From Halioglobus maricola (lineage in GTDB: Bacteria > Pseudomonadota > Gammaproteobacteria > Pseudomonadales > Halieaceae), in the NCBI RefSeq assembly GCF_009388985.1, contig NZ_CP036422.1:1254501-1318500 (forward strand): a stretch of DNA of 64,000 nt, in the 5' to 3' direction. This document shows positions 35,950-44,897 of the stretch, piece by piece (within the stretch, counting starts at the first letter, position 1; each line of letters starts with the position of its first letter). The notes under the pieces were generated by a model that saw only the letters and a program-made list of their open reading frames with translations, was not told the DNA's origin and did no database searches. Position numbers and translations under genes: made by a program.

Positions 35950-36809
35950 CTGCCGCGATACCTCGCCAGTGCTGGCTGCATCAAATCAAAGCCCTTGTAG
36001 ATACTTATCTCGGGCGATGCGGCATCAATGGCGGCAAGGAGCGAAGGTATTGCACCTTTGGTGCTGGCCAGCATGTCCAGAGGGTGCACGTAAACGCGAA
36101 TGGAAAACGCAATTGCGCCGGTCTCTGGCAGACGGACCAGCGACTGCCGCTCGACGCGGTAGAACAGCGGGGTATCAGCTGTGACTGTGGCTTCTTCGCC
36201 GGGCAGTTGCGCGAGATTGTCCTCCGCCAACACCGACCAGTTGAAGCGTACCACCGGATGATTGGGGCGCAGATGTTCGAAGAATCGGTCAATACGCGGA
36301 GTCAGTTTTTCATGAAACCCGGGGATCGGGTCGTGGATATCGCGCATGGCCAGGCCCACTTTTTCTGCCAGTAGCCAGTGGCTGGGGCTGCACAGGCTGG
36401 CGGCAGTGAGATGATACTGGCTACTGCGCTTCTCCATGATTGCCAGGTCGTCGGCCACCGCCAGAGAGATGTCCCACAGGCATTCTTCGCCAGCAAGCGG
36501 TATCTGAAAATCACCGGGGCGACAGTTGAGCGAGTCTGCCTCGCGCGAGTAGCAATCTGCGTGGGCATCGAGGAGGTGTGTTGTCAGTGCAGCTCGAAGT
36601 TCGCGTTGGGCCGGGATGGATTCATCATCGCCGCGATAGACTGCGTCGCCGCGTATTTTTCGCTGCTGAAGTTTGTGCTCATGATAGCGGCCAATGTCGT
36701 TATCGGGCTCAATCCAGGGCGCGTCGCCCTTTGGGCTGAGGCCCATTAGCAGCACCTCGGGATGAGGTATGTGCGGAAGATAACGGGGCGTGCTGTTGTC
36801 GTACAACAT
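35946..36809 (-). CDS. DUF3445 protein, haem-dependent oxidative N-demethylase-like
   Basis: A 287-residue cytosolic protein of the DUF3445 family, to which the alpha subunit of dimethylamine monooxygenase and fungal haem-dependent oxidative demethylases belong. Visible family blocks are MGLSPKGDAPWIEPD, the LAGEECLWDISLAVADDLAIM segment, SQYHLTAASLCSPSHW, and HDPIPGFHEKLTPRIDRFF, followed by NWSV. The H of PIPGFHEKL or of the YHLTAA block may act at the haem, by analogy. It overlaps the TonB receptor by 4 bp. No partner Dmm subunits are seen nearby, so substrate and electron donor are unknown. Confidence 0.82.
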   Translation of the reverse strand: MLYDNSTPRYLPHIPHPEVLLMGLSPKGDAPWIEPDNDIGRYHEHKLQQRKIRGDAVYRGDDESIPAQRELRAALTTHLLDAHADCYSREADSLNCRPGDFQIPLAGEECLWDISLAVADDLAIMEKRSSQYHLTAASLCSPSHWLLAEKVGLAMRDIHDPIPGFHEKLTPRIDRFFEHLRPNHPVVRFNWSVLAEDNLAQLPGEEATVTADTPLFYRVERQSLVRLPETGAIAFSIRVYVHPLDMLASTKGAIPSLLAAIDAASPEISIYKGFDLMQPALARYRGR

Positions 36810-36818
36810 CGTGTGAGG

Positions 36819-37892
36819 TCACGATCCTTGTCGGTTGACGGTCTGGCCATCGCGCAGTCGTTCCAGCCCTCTGATGGCCACCCAGTCGCCGGGGCTTAGA
36901 TCACCATTCACGCTGACCCAGTCTGCTGCGCCCTCGCCGACAGTTACGACGACCTTGTGGGCAGTGTCGTCGTCACCAATGCGGAACACGAATTTTCCCT
37001 CGCCGCGCAGGACGATCGCATCACGTGGAACCTGCAGACTAGTGTCTGCGCTGGCCATTGAGAGCTGCAAGTTCACAAGTTGCCCTGTGAGTACTGCCCC
37101 GGTATCCGCTGTATCGATATCCGCGCGTACCTGGAAGGTTTGGGAGTTCGCGTTTGCTGTCGGGATGATGGTGCGAATTCGAGCCTGAAAGCTTTGAGGC
37201 GTATCTCCGAGCAACTGGCTGCCCTGAGCGGCGAAGTTCACTAGCTGGCCGCGGCTAATCCGCTTCTGATACACCACGGGAATCTCGAAGCGCAGTTCAA
37301 GATGGGTTGGATCTACCACCCGTGCAATGACGTCTCCAGGCCGAGCGTACTCACCGGCTTCCTTGTGGCGCTCTGCGATAACACCAGCATAGGGCGCCAC
37401 GAGTTGAGAGCGACGTAATTCGTCATTCACCTGGTCGATGCGTGCTTCCAGCGAGCGGATGTCCATCCGTGAGGCGTCTCGCTGCATGGATCCTTCGTCC
37501 AGCATGCGTTCTGAAGCATTGTTGTCTTCCCGCAGCTGACGCAGCCGCTGCAGTTCCTTGTCGAGATAGTTTACGTTGATACGCTCTCGCTCCACCAGAT
37601 GCTCGAGCTCGAGTTTACGTAGCTCGATGGGTAGCTGGTCCAACTCTGCGATGACATCGCCTGCGGCAACCTCGGTGCCGGGTTCCAGCACCCATTTGAG
37701 CTCGCCCGCCAGTGTCATGCTCATGTCCGCATCATTGCGCGAGTGCACTCGGCCCGACAGGGGGAGGTTGCGTGCAAGTGCTGCTGAACGTACCTGCTCC
37801 ACCTGCACCAGCGCAGGTGGAGCCTGGCCAGAGGCCATCGGAGCACTAACTGCTGCCACCAGTCCGAGGCTCAATAGAAGTGTCTTTCTCAA
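36819..37892 (-). CDS. RND efflux periplasmic adaptor (MFP) subunit
   Basis: A 357-residue membrane-fusion protein. I start it at a TTG (37892): it overlaps the upstream permease stop as TTGA, has GGAG 8 bases before it, and begins a clean signal peptide (LRKTLLLSLGLVAAVSAPMASG). Longer in-frame readings would run inside the permease. The protein shows a biotinyl-lipoyl half-motif (LEPGTEVAAGDVIAELDQLPI), a coiled-coil hairpin (about residues 85-150, rich in E/L/R), the second lipoyl half (SQLVAPYAGVIAERHKEAGEYARPGD) and beta-barrel domains. It pairs with the RND permease upstream. No outer-membrane TolC-like gene is adjacent. Confidence 0.9.
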   Translation of the reverse strand: MRKTLLLSLGLVAAVSAPMASGQAPPALVQVEQVRSAALARNLPLSGRVHSRNDADMSMTLAGELKWVLEPGTEVAAGDVIAELDQLPIELRKLELEHLVERERINVNYLDKELQRLRQLREDNNASERMLDEGSMQRDASRMDIRSLEARIDQVNDELRRSQLVAPYAGVIAERHKEAGEYARPGDVIARVVDPTHLELRFEIPVVYQKRISRGQLVNFAAQGSQLLGDTPQSFQARIRTIIPTANANSQTFQVRADIDTADTGAVLTGQLVNLQLSMASADTSLQVPRDAIVLRGEGKFVFRIGDDDTAHKVVVTVGEGAADWVSVNGDLSPGDWVAIRGLERLRDGQTVNRQGS

Positions 37893-40800
37893 GGCGTGTT
37901 CTCCGGTTTTACATTGCCCAGGCGCAACAGGCTGGGGAGCAGTAACAGGGTAAACAAGGCACATATAGTCATACCTCCCACGATCACCGTGGCGAGGCCG
38001 CGATAAATTTCAGAGCCCACTCCGGGAATGACCATTAGCGGTAGCATACCGAAGATACTGGTAAGTGTGCTCATGAAAATCGGCCGTGCGCGATAGAGAA
38101 CGGCCTGATGGACAGCGTCTGCTTCAGACATGCCATTGCGCTGGGCAGTGCGCGTCTGATCTACCAGCAGAATGGCGTTGTTTACCACCAGCCCCAGGAG
38201 AATGATAAAGCCGATCATCGTCAGCAGATCCAGTGATTGGTAAGTGACGAGATTCAGGAGCTTGAGCCCGATCAGGCCGCCGGCGATGGCCATGGGCATC
38301 ACCAACAACACGAGCATGGCATCGCGGGCAGAGCGGAATAGCGCTGCCATGATCAGAAACAGTATTAGTACAGCTAGCAGGAAATTGATCGCAACGGTGT
38401 TCAGTGCTTCGCTGAGGCGATCGGCGCTACCGCGGTAGCTCAAGCGGGCGCCTGCAGGAAGCAGCGGTTTGACTTCGGGCTCTATCTGCTCGCGGATAGT
38501 CTGCAGTGCTTCTTCCATTGGCACGTTGTCGGGAGGCATAACGAAGACCGTGATTGTGCGCTGGCCATCGACGCGCTGTAGCTGCGCCGGCCCAACGCCG
38601 CGCTGGATTTCGGCAAGCTCGCCGATCGTCTGGATGCCTGCGAGCGGTGTTGCCAGTGGCATTGCGGCGAGTTCCTCTGGCGATTCCCACGGGGGGCTCT
38701 TGAGTATCATGTCGTAGCGATGGTTGCCGTCAAAGTATTCCCCCGTCCACAGGCCGTCTGTGTAGGTGCGAACAACATCGCCCACCGCGCGTCGGTCGAG
38801 GCCCGCCAGACTCAGGCGCTGTTCTCTTGGGTAGATCCGCAATTCTGCCTCACCCGCTGCCAGGTCGGGTTGCGAGAACGACACAGTCTCTTCCCACAAG
38901 CCATTGGCCAGTTCCATGGTTTTTTCTGCGGCCGCCTTGAGGCCCTGCATGTCCGCCCCCTGCAGGTCGATACTGATCGCGTCTGGCCCGCCATCACTGA
39001 GATTGAGCATCGACGCCTGGTTGACGTAGGCCTCGGTGTCACTGAGGCCGGTGAAGAGCTCGGTGCGCATTAACGTGAGCATGCGCGGCATGTCTTCAGC
39101 GTTTTCTGGATAGAGAAATGACATTGTGTTCTCGGCGCCAAAGCTCGACAGGTTGTAGCCTCGTATATACGGCTCTTTTTCCTGGTCGTAGTAGGGTTTC
39201 AGGCGTCGAGCAATTTCCTGCATGATCTCCTTATCGAGTGTCTTGAGATTGATCCCTGGTGGTACCGCGAAGTAGGTCATGACCGTATCGATTCGAGCTT
39301 TGGGCAAAAAATCGATCTTGGGCATAAACAGCCAGCTGCTAAGCAGAGACGCGCCGAGAATTGCGCCGGTCCAGAACAGGCGCAGCTGCTTCGAGCGTGT
39401 CAGGTGGATGACCTTGTCGGCGAGTTCACGCCAGCGATGTGCCAGCCTATCCGGTGTGTATTCAGCCGACGCCAGCCGGCTGGCGGCTGCGGGGAGTATG
39501 GTCATAGCGGTGATGAGCGAAAAGCTCACGGCAGTGGTGAGGGTGATAGCCAGGTCCTTGAACAATTGGCCTTCCACGCCTTCCATGAACAGGATCGGCA
39601 GGAAAATCGCCACGCTGGTAAGCGTAGAGGAGAAGAGGGCGCCGGCGACTTCGCGCACGCCCTGTATGGTCGCCGCGTATATCTCCATGCCTGACGCGCG
39701 CAAGCGCACAATGTTCTCCTGCACGATGATCGCCGCATCCATCACCAGGCCAACGGCAAAGGCCAGGCCCGCAAGCGAGATGACGTTGAGAGTCTTTCCT
39801 GTGAGATTGAGGACCACAAAGGCAACCAGCAGCGAGATCGGTATGGTGGCTGCAATCACCAGGGTGGCTCGCAGGTCGCGGAGGAAAAACAGCAGCACCA
39901 GGCTCGCCAGAACCAGTCCCAGAATAAGATTTTGCTGGACCAGGGTGATGGCCCGTCGGATGTGTAGCGAGGCGTCGTAGCTCAGCTCGATGCGCAAGCC
40001 TTCGGCGGTCAGAACCTCATCGTTGATTTCATCGATGCTTTTATTAAGCGCGTCCAGTAGCTCGACAGTATTGGCATCGTAAGAAGGAACCATGCTGATG
40101 TAGTAAGCAGGAAAGCCATTGCGGTAGGTGACATTGGTTTGCTTGCGCAAGCCGCGCTCGACGGTAGCCACGTCGCGCAATCTGACCGGCTCGCCATTTT
40201 GCCAGGTGATGACCAGGTCATGCAGATCATCGAGCTTGCGCTGGCCGAGGTAGCGCACGGTATAACGACGTCTGCCTACATCGGCAAAACCGCCCGACAC
40301 ATCCACGGCGCGGCGCAGCGTATTGGCTACGTCCGGGATGGAAATGTTCCGTGCGGCCATCTGGTGGGGGTCGAGAGTGATATGAACCTCGGGCTCTCGC
40401 TCACCGCCGAGGCGCACTCTGGCTACACCCGGTACGCGCGCCAGACGTGGCTCTACCTCTCTGTCGATCAGGTCCTGATAACGGCTTGCGATATCTTCCA
40501 CCGGATTGTCAGGCAAAGTGTAAATGAGCAGGGAAGCAGCCTGGCCGCGGCTGCTACTGGCTCCGGAGATGACTCGCGGTTCATCGGCGTCGGAGGGTAG
40601 ATCAATCGCCTGGTTGAGTTGGGTGATAACGTCGATCATCGCACGCTGCATATCCCAACCCACCCGGAAGTCGAGCCGGATATTGCCCTGGCCGCGATAG
40701 ATCTCGCTGACCATGCTTTCTAGGCCTTCGATATTGCGCAGGACTTTTTCCTGAGGCTGAACAATGGATTCTTCGATTTCTTCCGGCGCAGCAGAGCGCC

Positions 40801-40945
40801 ACTGGGTAGCGATGGAAATCGAGGGTCTTTCCACATCCGGTAACAACTGGATGGGGAGTTCCCTGATACTGATCAGGCCGAAGACGGCGATGAGTATGAC
40901 CACCACGGCAATCGCGGCGGGGTTGTTGATTGAGAGCCTTGTCAT
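37889..40945 (-). CDS. RND efflux permease (AcrB/MdtB superfamily)
   Basis: A 1018-residue inner-membrane pump with 12 TM segments and two large periplasmic loops. TM1 starts SINNPAAIAVVVILIAVFGL, then the LPDVERPSISI loop. In TM4 the proton-relay pair reads VMDAA: the first Asp is kept and the second is Ala, unlike the DD of AcrB. TM10 reads GLVVNNAILLVD, without the AcrB lysine. Such variants are known among HAE and HME groups. It is coupled to the downstream adaptor through a TTGA overlap. Substrate unknown; the neighbouring TonB receptor and demethylase-like genes may share it. Confidence 0.93.
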   Translation of the reverse strand: MTRLSINNPAAIAVVVILIAVFGLISIRELPIQLLPDVERPSISIATQWRSAAPEEIEESIVQPQEKVLRNIEGLESMVSEIYRGQGNIRLDFRVGWDMQRAMIDVITQLNQAIDLPSDADEPRVISGASSSRGQAASLLIYTLPDNPVEDIASRYQDLIDREVEPRLARVPGVARVRLGGEREPEVHITLDPHQMAARNISIPDVANTLRRAVDVSGGFADVGRRRYTVRYLGQRKLDDLHDLVITWQNGEPVRLRDVATVERGLRKQTNVTYRNGFPAYYISMVPSYDANTVELLDALNKSIDEINDEVLTAEGLRIELSYDASLHIRRAITLVQQNLILGLVLASLVLLFFLRDLRATLVIAATIPISLLVAFVVLNLTGKTLNVISLAGLAFAVGLVMDAAIIVQENIVRLRASGMEIYAATIQGVREVAGALFSSTLTSVAIFLPILFMEGVEGQLFKDLAITLTTAVSFSLITAMTILPAAASRLASAEYTPDRLAHRWRELADKVIHLTRSKQLRLFWTGAILGASLLSSWLFMPKIDFLPKARIDTVMTYFAVPPGINLKTLDKEIMQEIARRLKPYYDQEKEPYIRGYNLSSFGAENTMSFLYPENAEDMPRMLTLMRTELFTGLSDTEAYVNQASMLNLSDGGPDAISIDLQGADMQGLKAAAEKTMELANGLWEETVSFSQPDLAAGEAELRIYPREQRLSLAGLDRRAVGDVVRTYTDGLWTGEYFDGNHRYDMILKSPPWESPEELAAMPLATPLAGIQTIGELAEIQRGVGPAQLQRVDGQRTITVFVMPPDNVPMEEALQTIREQIEPEVKPLLPAGARLSYRGSADRLSEALNTVAINFLLAVLILFLIMAALFRSARDAMLVLLVMPMAIAGGLIGLKLLNLVTYQSLDLLTMIGFIILLGLVVNNAILLVDQTRTAQRNGMSEADAVHQAVLYRARPIFMSTLTSIFGMLPLMVIPGVGSEIYRGLATVIVGGMTICALFTLLLLPSLLRLGNVKPENTP

Positions 40946-41083
40946 TGGCTACGCCAGTTGCCTCTTGTGAGCTATTTTTATTGTTCGGCCCGCGCAGCCG
41001 CTCGATAGTAGTGAGACGGATGAATAAGCATACCCCTCAGCCCAAAAGCGGGACTAGAGATATTCGGGTGTTTTATTTACTAT

Positions 41084-41102
41084 ACGGTCGTACAGTGACC
41101 GT
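41084..41102. promoter_or_regulatory. Inverted repeat, possible operator for lipocalin-like gene
   Basis: ACGGTC-GTACAGT-GACCGT is a perfect 6-7-6 inverted repeat, 26 bp before the ATG of the next gene and in the 183-bp gap that separates it from the divergent RND operon. It resembles a TetR-type site. No regulator gene adjoins it. A TATACG -10-like box overlaps its left edge. Confidence 0.5.
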
Positions 41103-41128
41103 CTGAAGCCATAGAAAAGGGAGGCATC

Positions 41129-42256
41129 ATGCTATCCAAATTCGACGATTATCCTATTCACCAGACTGCCGAGCCTGTTATTCGGACCGCCAGCAGTGAT
41201 CGCTTTCATTATGACCGATACTGGTATAACGCCCACGCCCGCGACGGCAGTTTCTATTTTGGGGTCGGCCTTTGCCGCTATCCCAATCTGGGTATCCTCG
41301 ATGGCAGCCTGAGCCTTGCCATCGACGGCAAGCAGTACGCGTTTCACGGCTCACGTCGCGCGCCTCAAGAGCCTACCGACCTGAGCATCGGTCCTATGGA
41401 GCTGCAAATTCTTGAGCCGATGGGGCGGCATCGCCTTGTGATCGCCGAAAACGAGACTGGCATAAGCTGTGATCTCACTTTCACTCCGCGTACAGCCTGT
41501 ATCGAAGAGGGGCGCCAGACTTTGCGCAATGAGCGCCACATTGTGATGGACGCTACTCGTCTAGACCAATTCGGTGCGTGGTCTGGCTGGATCAGGTTTG
41601 ACGGCAAGGAGCTGCGGGTGGATGGCGCGACCACATTCGGGCTCAAGGATCGTTCCTGGGGAATTCGTCCTGTGGGCGATGCTTACAGTGGTGGCGCGCC
41701 TCTGGCCGATTTTCAGGCAGTGCACTTTAACTGGCTGCCTATTTACTGGGAGGATCACTGCAGCCTGGCGGGTTGGTTCGAGGATGGCGAGGGACATCAG
41801 TGGCATACCGATCAGGGCTTTTTGCCACTGTATTCGGGACCCGATGAGATTCCCGGTACTACAGATCCGGGCGCGACCATGTGGCATGGCAAGGTGCAGC
41901 ACAAGTTGGACTTTATCCCGGGTACCCGGCGCGCCAGGTCCGGGGTGATCACTATGAACGACCAATCGGGCCAGAGCCTCGAGATTTCAATTGAGCCGGT
42001 CATCGTGCATCGCATGAAGGGCCTGGGTTACCAGCACCCGGAATGGGGCCACGGCAAATGGCACGGTGAGTTGGCTATTGGCGGCGAAAGCTGGACTGAC
42101 AGTGAGCTCGATCCGTTGGCATTGGAAAATCTTCACGTCCAGCAAATTGTTGTCGCGCGTTGCGGTGATAAGGTGGGGCACGGTGTACTCGAGCAGATGC
42201 ACATCGGCCCGTCACCGACCCACGGCTTTGACGATTGGTTTGACGGTGCGAAGTAG
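41129..42256 (+). CDS. AttH/CrtC-like lipocalin-fold protein
   Basis: A 375-residue soluble protein. The beta-rich layout, the early W-Y-N-x-H (YWYNAHARDGSFYFGVGLCRYPN), LDGSLSLAIDGKQY, a central SWGIRPVGD and a late HPEWGHGKWHGEL recall the hydroxyneurosporene synthase CrtC/AttH/Svf1-like superfamily (also DUF7064-type proteins). These proteins hydrate or bind lipophilic molecules. No signal peptide is present. No carotenoid genes are near, so function is unassigned. It is monocistronic, controlled perhaps through the inverted repeat upstream, and convergent with the acyltransferase gene 6 bp away. Confidence 0.7.
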   Translation: MLSKFDDYPIHQTAEPVIRTASSDRFHYDRYWYNAHARDGSFYFGVGLCRYPNLGILDGSLSLAIDGKQYAFHGSRRAPQEPTDLSIGPMELQILEPMGRHRLVIAENETGISCDLTFTPRTACIEEGRQTLRNERHIVMDATRLDQFGAWSGWIRFDGKELRVDGATTFGLKDRSWGIRPVGDAYSGGAPLADFQAVHFNWLPIYWEDHCSLAGWFEDGEGHQWHTDQGFLPLYSGPDEIPGTTDPGATMWHGKVQHKLDFIPGTRRARSGVITMNDQSGQSLEISIEPVIVHRMKGLGYQHPEWGHGKWHGELAIGGESWTDSELDPLALENLHVQQIVVARCGDKVGHGVLEQMHIGPSPTHGFDDWFDGAK

Positions 42257-42262
42257 ACGCCG

Positions 42263-43420
42263 CTAATTTTTCCGCCAGGGCACGGTTGTAGAACGCTGTC
42301 CGTTGAGAACTTGGCCGATCCAGCTGTTGCGTACGAACAGCTGGTAGCTCGCCAGGCATATTGCCGAGGTCGCGGTGCAGATGACCAGAAACTTCCACTC
42401 AGCTGCGACCTCCCAGCCGTGCAGCGGTATGGCCAGCATGACCATCGGGATCGAGTGGAAAATGAATATCCAGTACGCACTGTCGGAGAGGTATCGCGTC
42501 CAGGGATTGTAGGAAGCGCAATGCCTGCTGAACAAGCCGACGAACGCCAGCATGTAGTAGCCCACAGAAAATCCTGTTACCAGGGACAATAATGCGTGCA
42601 TGGGCAGGTAGCGCGCGTCGTCGGGAGTGCCCTTGGCTAATAGTGTCACGAGCGCAACAGCGCACATCACCGATGCGAATATCATGTATGGTTTCCACTT
42701 CTCCGCCAGGGTATCGAGATCGTCGATCCGCCGGTAGAGCAGCCAACCAAAACCGAAGCATATGCCATAGACAAGATAGACATCGAGTGCGGGGATGAAA
42801 TTCAGCTCAGCCCGCGCTCGCCCCGGCCAGTTCAGGCTGCCCAGCAGGGCCAGCGTCAAGCACAATGGCACCATGGTAGCGAGCGATTGAATGGGGCGAC
42901 GAGTGAGTGCGTTGTTGCCGTGACTGCACTTCGGCCGAACTTTTAATGCAAGCCACACGGTACCCAGGTAGAGCATGAGGTAGTAGAGGAACCAGAGGTT
43001 ATGCGTGTTGTTCCAAAGTTTAGCCGGGTTCTCGATATAGCTGAGATCGAAGCCCGTTTCCCCCGTTGCCATGACATTGCGCGCGACGATGCGCAAGGTA
43101 GTCATGATGATAGCCAGCGGTGGCAGGAAAATAATAAATGGAACCACAATGCGCCGGTAGCGGTTCTCAAACATGGCCTTGGGGCCATGTCGCTCCAGCA
43201 GCATGGCGGTGAAAAACCCTGACAAGAGAAAGAACACAGGCATGCGATAGGTGTTTATCCAGAACAACAACACATCCATGCTCAGCGATCGCGCAGGATC
43301 CCAGTAGTAGTCCAACACCGGGTTTACCATATACAGCTGGCAGGCGTGCAGCACGACTCCGAGTAACATCATCAGGGCCCTCAGAAAATCGAGGCCGTGT
43401 AATCGCTGTGATGCTGGCAT
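42263..43420 (-). CDS. Acyltransferase 3 family membrane protein (OpgC/MdoC-like)
   Basis: A 385-residue inner-membrane protein with about 10 hydrophobic segments. RLHGLDFLRALMMLLGVVLHA holds the family's catalytic-region RxxxxDxLRxxxxxxVxxxH pattern, and INTYRMPVFFLLSGFF with RYRRIVVPF matches acyltransferase-3 TM2-TM3. It resembles glucan succinyltransferases (MdoC). It would move an acyl group from a cytoplasmic donor to a periplasmic or envelope acceptor. The acceptor is unknown. It is divergent from the class V aminotransferase gene. Confidence 0.9.
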   Translation of the reverse strand: MPASQRLHGLDFLRALMMLLGVVLHACQLYMVNPVLDYYWDPARSLSMDVLLFWINTYRMPVFFLLSGFFTAMLLERHGPKAMFENRYRRIVVPFIIFLPPLAIIMTTLRIVARNVMATGETGFDLSYIENPAKLWNNTHNLWFLYYLMLYLGTVWLALKVRPKCSHGNNALTRRPIQSLATMVPLCLTLALLGSLNWPGRARAELNFIPALDVYLVYGICFGFGWLLYRRIDDLDTLAEKWKPYMIFASVMCAVALVTLLAKGTPDDARYLPMHALLSLVTGFSVGYYMLAFVGLFSRHCASYNPWTRYLSDSAYWIFIFHSIPMVMLAIPLHGWEVAAEWKFLVICTATSAICLASYQLFVRNSWIGQVLNGQRSTTVPWRKN

Positions 43421-43601
43421 GGAAATACCTGTGAGTATGTGTGCGTCAGCCTACAGTATTCCGGCTTCCTGAACGTATTCTGAATGTAGGATCATCTGGA
43501 AAGCATTCTCCCTGCAGGTGTTTTCGAGCGGTGGTCTATACTGCAGGCACAACTATAAAGCCCAGTCTGTTAGCGGGTGTATGCCCGCGAGGATCTTAGC
43601 C

Positions 43602-44897
43602 ATGAAACGACGTGCTTTTTTGCAGTCCGCCGGTCTCACTCTGTCCGCCGTTACCGCTAGCTTCGGGGCAGCTCGACAGGCACAAGCCGTCGAGAAGTTC
43701 GATCCGAATAGCTGGTCTTCGCTGCGGGAACTGTTTCCTCTCACGCCCGACTACATTCATCTCGCCACGTTCCTGCTCGCATCGCACCCACGTCCTGTGG
43801 CGAGGGAAATCGAAAAGCATCGTGATGCCCTTGATGTTAACCCTGCCGCCTACTGGCATGAACATTTCCAAACTATCGATGGTGAGGTGTCCGCTGCTGC
43901 CGCGCGCTATATGGGCGGTAAGGGTGCCGATATTGCCCTGACTGACAGCACAACCATGGGGCTGGCTATGGTCTACAGTGGTTTGTTACTCCGGCCAGGA
44001 GATGAAATTCTGCAGACCACGCACGATCATTATTCAACCGATCTGTCGATTGCGCAGCGGGCGAAGCGCACCGGTGTCAGTGTGCGTAAAACGGCGCTTT
44101 ACAGCGATCCAGCTAGCGTCACTGTGGACAGCATTTGCGCCAGGGTAAAGCGGTCATTGAAGCCCGAAACCCGTGTTTTCGCCTGTACATGGGTGCATTC
44201 TTCAACCGGTGTGAAGCTCCCGATTGCCGCGATCTCGGATGTCATTCGAGAGGAGAACGACCGGCGTGATGCGACCGAGCAGATACTGTTTTGTGTAGAT
44301 GGTGTACACGGCTTCGGTATTGAAGATGTAGACGTTAGCACCCTGGGATGCGACTTCTTCGTGGCAGGCACACACAAGTGGATATTCGGACCCAGGGGAA
44401 CAGGGGTGATCTGGGGCAATGATCGGGCCTGGGGTATGAGCGAGTCCGTTATTCCCAGTTTCAGTGCCAGCTACGATGTCTGGCTGGGTAAGACTACTCC
44501 CGACAATGTTCCTATCGGTGAGCACATGTCACCTGGCGGGTTTCACTCTTTTGAGCACCGCTGGGCATTGCCAGCGGCATTTGACCTGCATCTGGCCATG
44601 GGCAAGAAGCGCGTCCAGAAGCGTATACATGAACTTAATACACAGACGAAGGAGGGGCTCGCTGCGATCGACGGCGTTAAGCTCTACACACCGATGTCCC
44701 CGGAGTTATCCTCGGGTCTGGTCTGCTTTGATGTGGATGGCAAAAAGCCGGCAGAGGTTGTGATGGAACTCTACGGTAAAGGTATCATTGCGAGTGATAC
44801 GCCTTACCGGGAGTCCTATGCGAGATTTGCGCCTAGCCTTATCAATAACTCGGGGGAGATCGATTCAGCTGTCGCTGCTGTTGCCGCTATGGTCTAG
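43602..44897 (+). CDS. Class V aminotransferase-fold PLP enzyme with Tat signal
   Basis: A 431-residue protein. The start at 43602 opens MKRRAFLQSAGLTLSAVTA, a Tat-type RR-x-F-L signal with an AQA cleavage site near residue 29. The PLP-binding lysine is K259 in FFVAGTHKWIFGPRG, and the Asp of FCVDGVHGFG (D233) would hold the pyridine nitrogen. It is like isopenicillin N epimerase/cysteine desulfurase-type proteins. Tat export fits an enzyme folded with PLP in the cytosol and then moved to the periplasm. It ends in a 4-bp overlap with the convergent permease. Substrate unknown. Confidence 0.88.
   Translation: MKRRAFLQSAGLTLSAVTASFGAARQAQAVEKFDPNSWSSLRELFPLTPDYIHLATFLLASHPRPVAREIEKHRDALDVNPAAYWHEHFQTIDGEVSAAAARYMGGKGADIALTDSTTMGLAMVYSGLLLRPGDEILQTTHDHYSTDLSIAQRAKRTGVSVRKTALYSDPASVTVDSICARVKRSLKPETRVFACTWVHSSTGVKLPIAAISDVIREENDRRDATEQILFCVDGVHGFGIEDVDVSTLGCDFFVAGTHKWIFGPRGTGVIWGNDRAWGMSESVIPSFSASYDVWLGKTTPDNVPIGEHMSPGGFHSFEHRWALPAAFDLHLAMGKKRVQKRIHELNTQTKEGLAAIDGVKLYTPMSPELSSGLVCFDVDGKKPAEVVMELYGKGIIASDTPYRESYARFAPSLINNSGEIDSAVAAVAAMV

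Noticed and set aside
43511..43547. Two CCTGCAG/CTGCAGG elements before the aminotransferase gene.
   Set aside because: CTGCAG is itself a common 6-bp palindrome, and the spacing shows no relation to a promoter. Probably chance.
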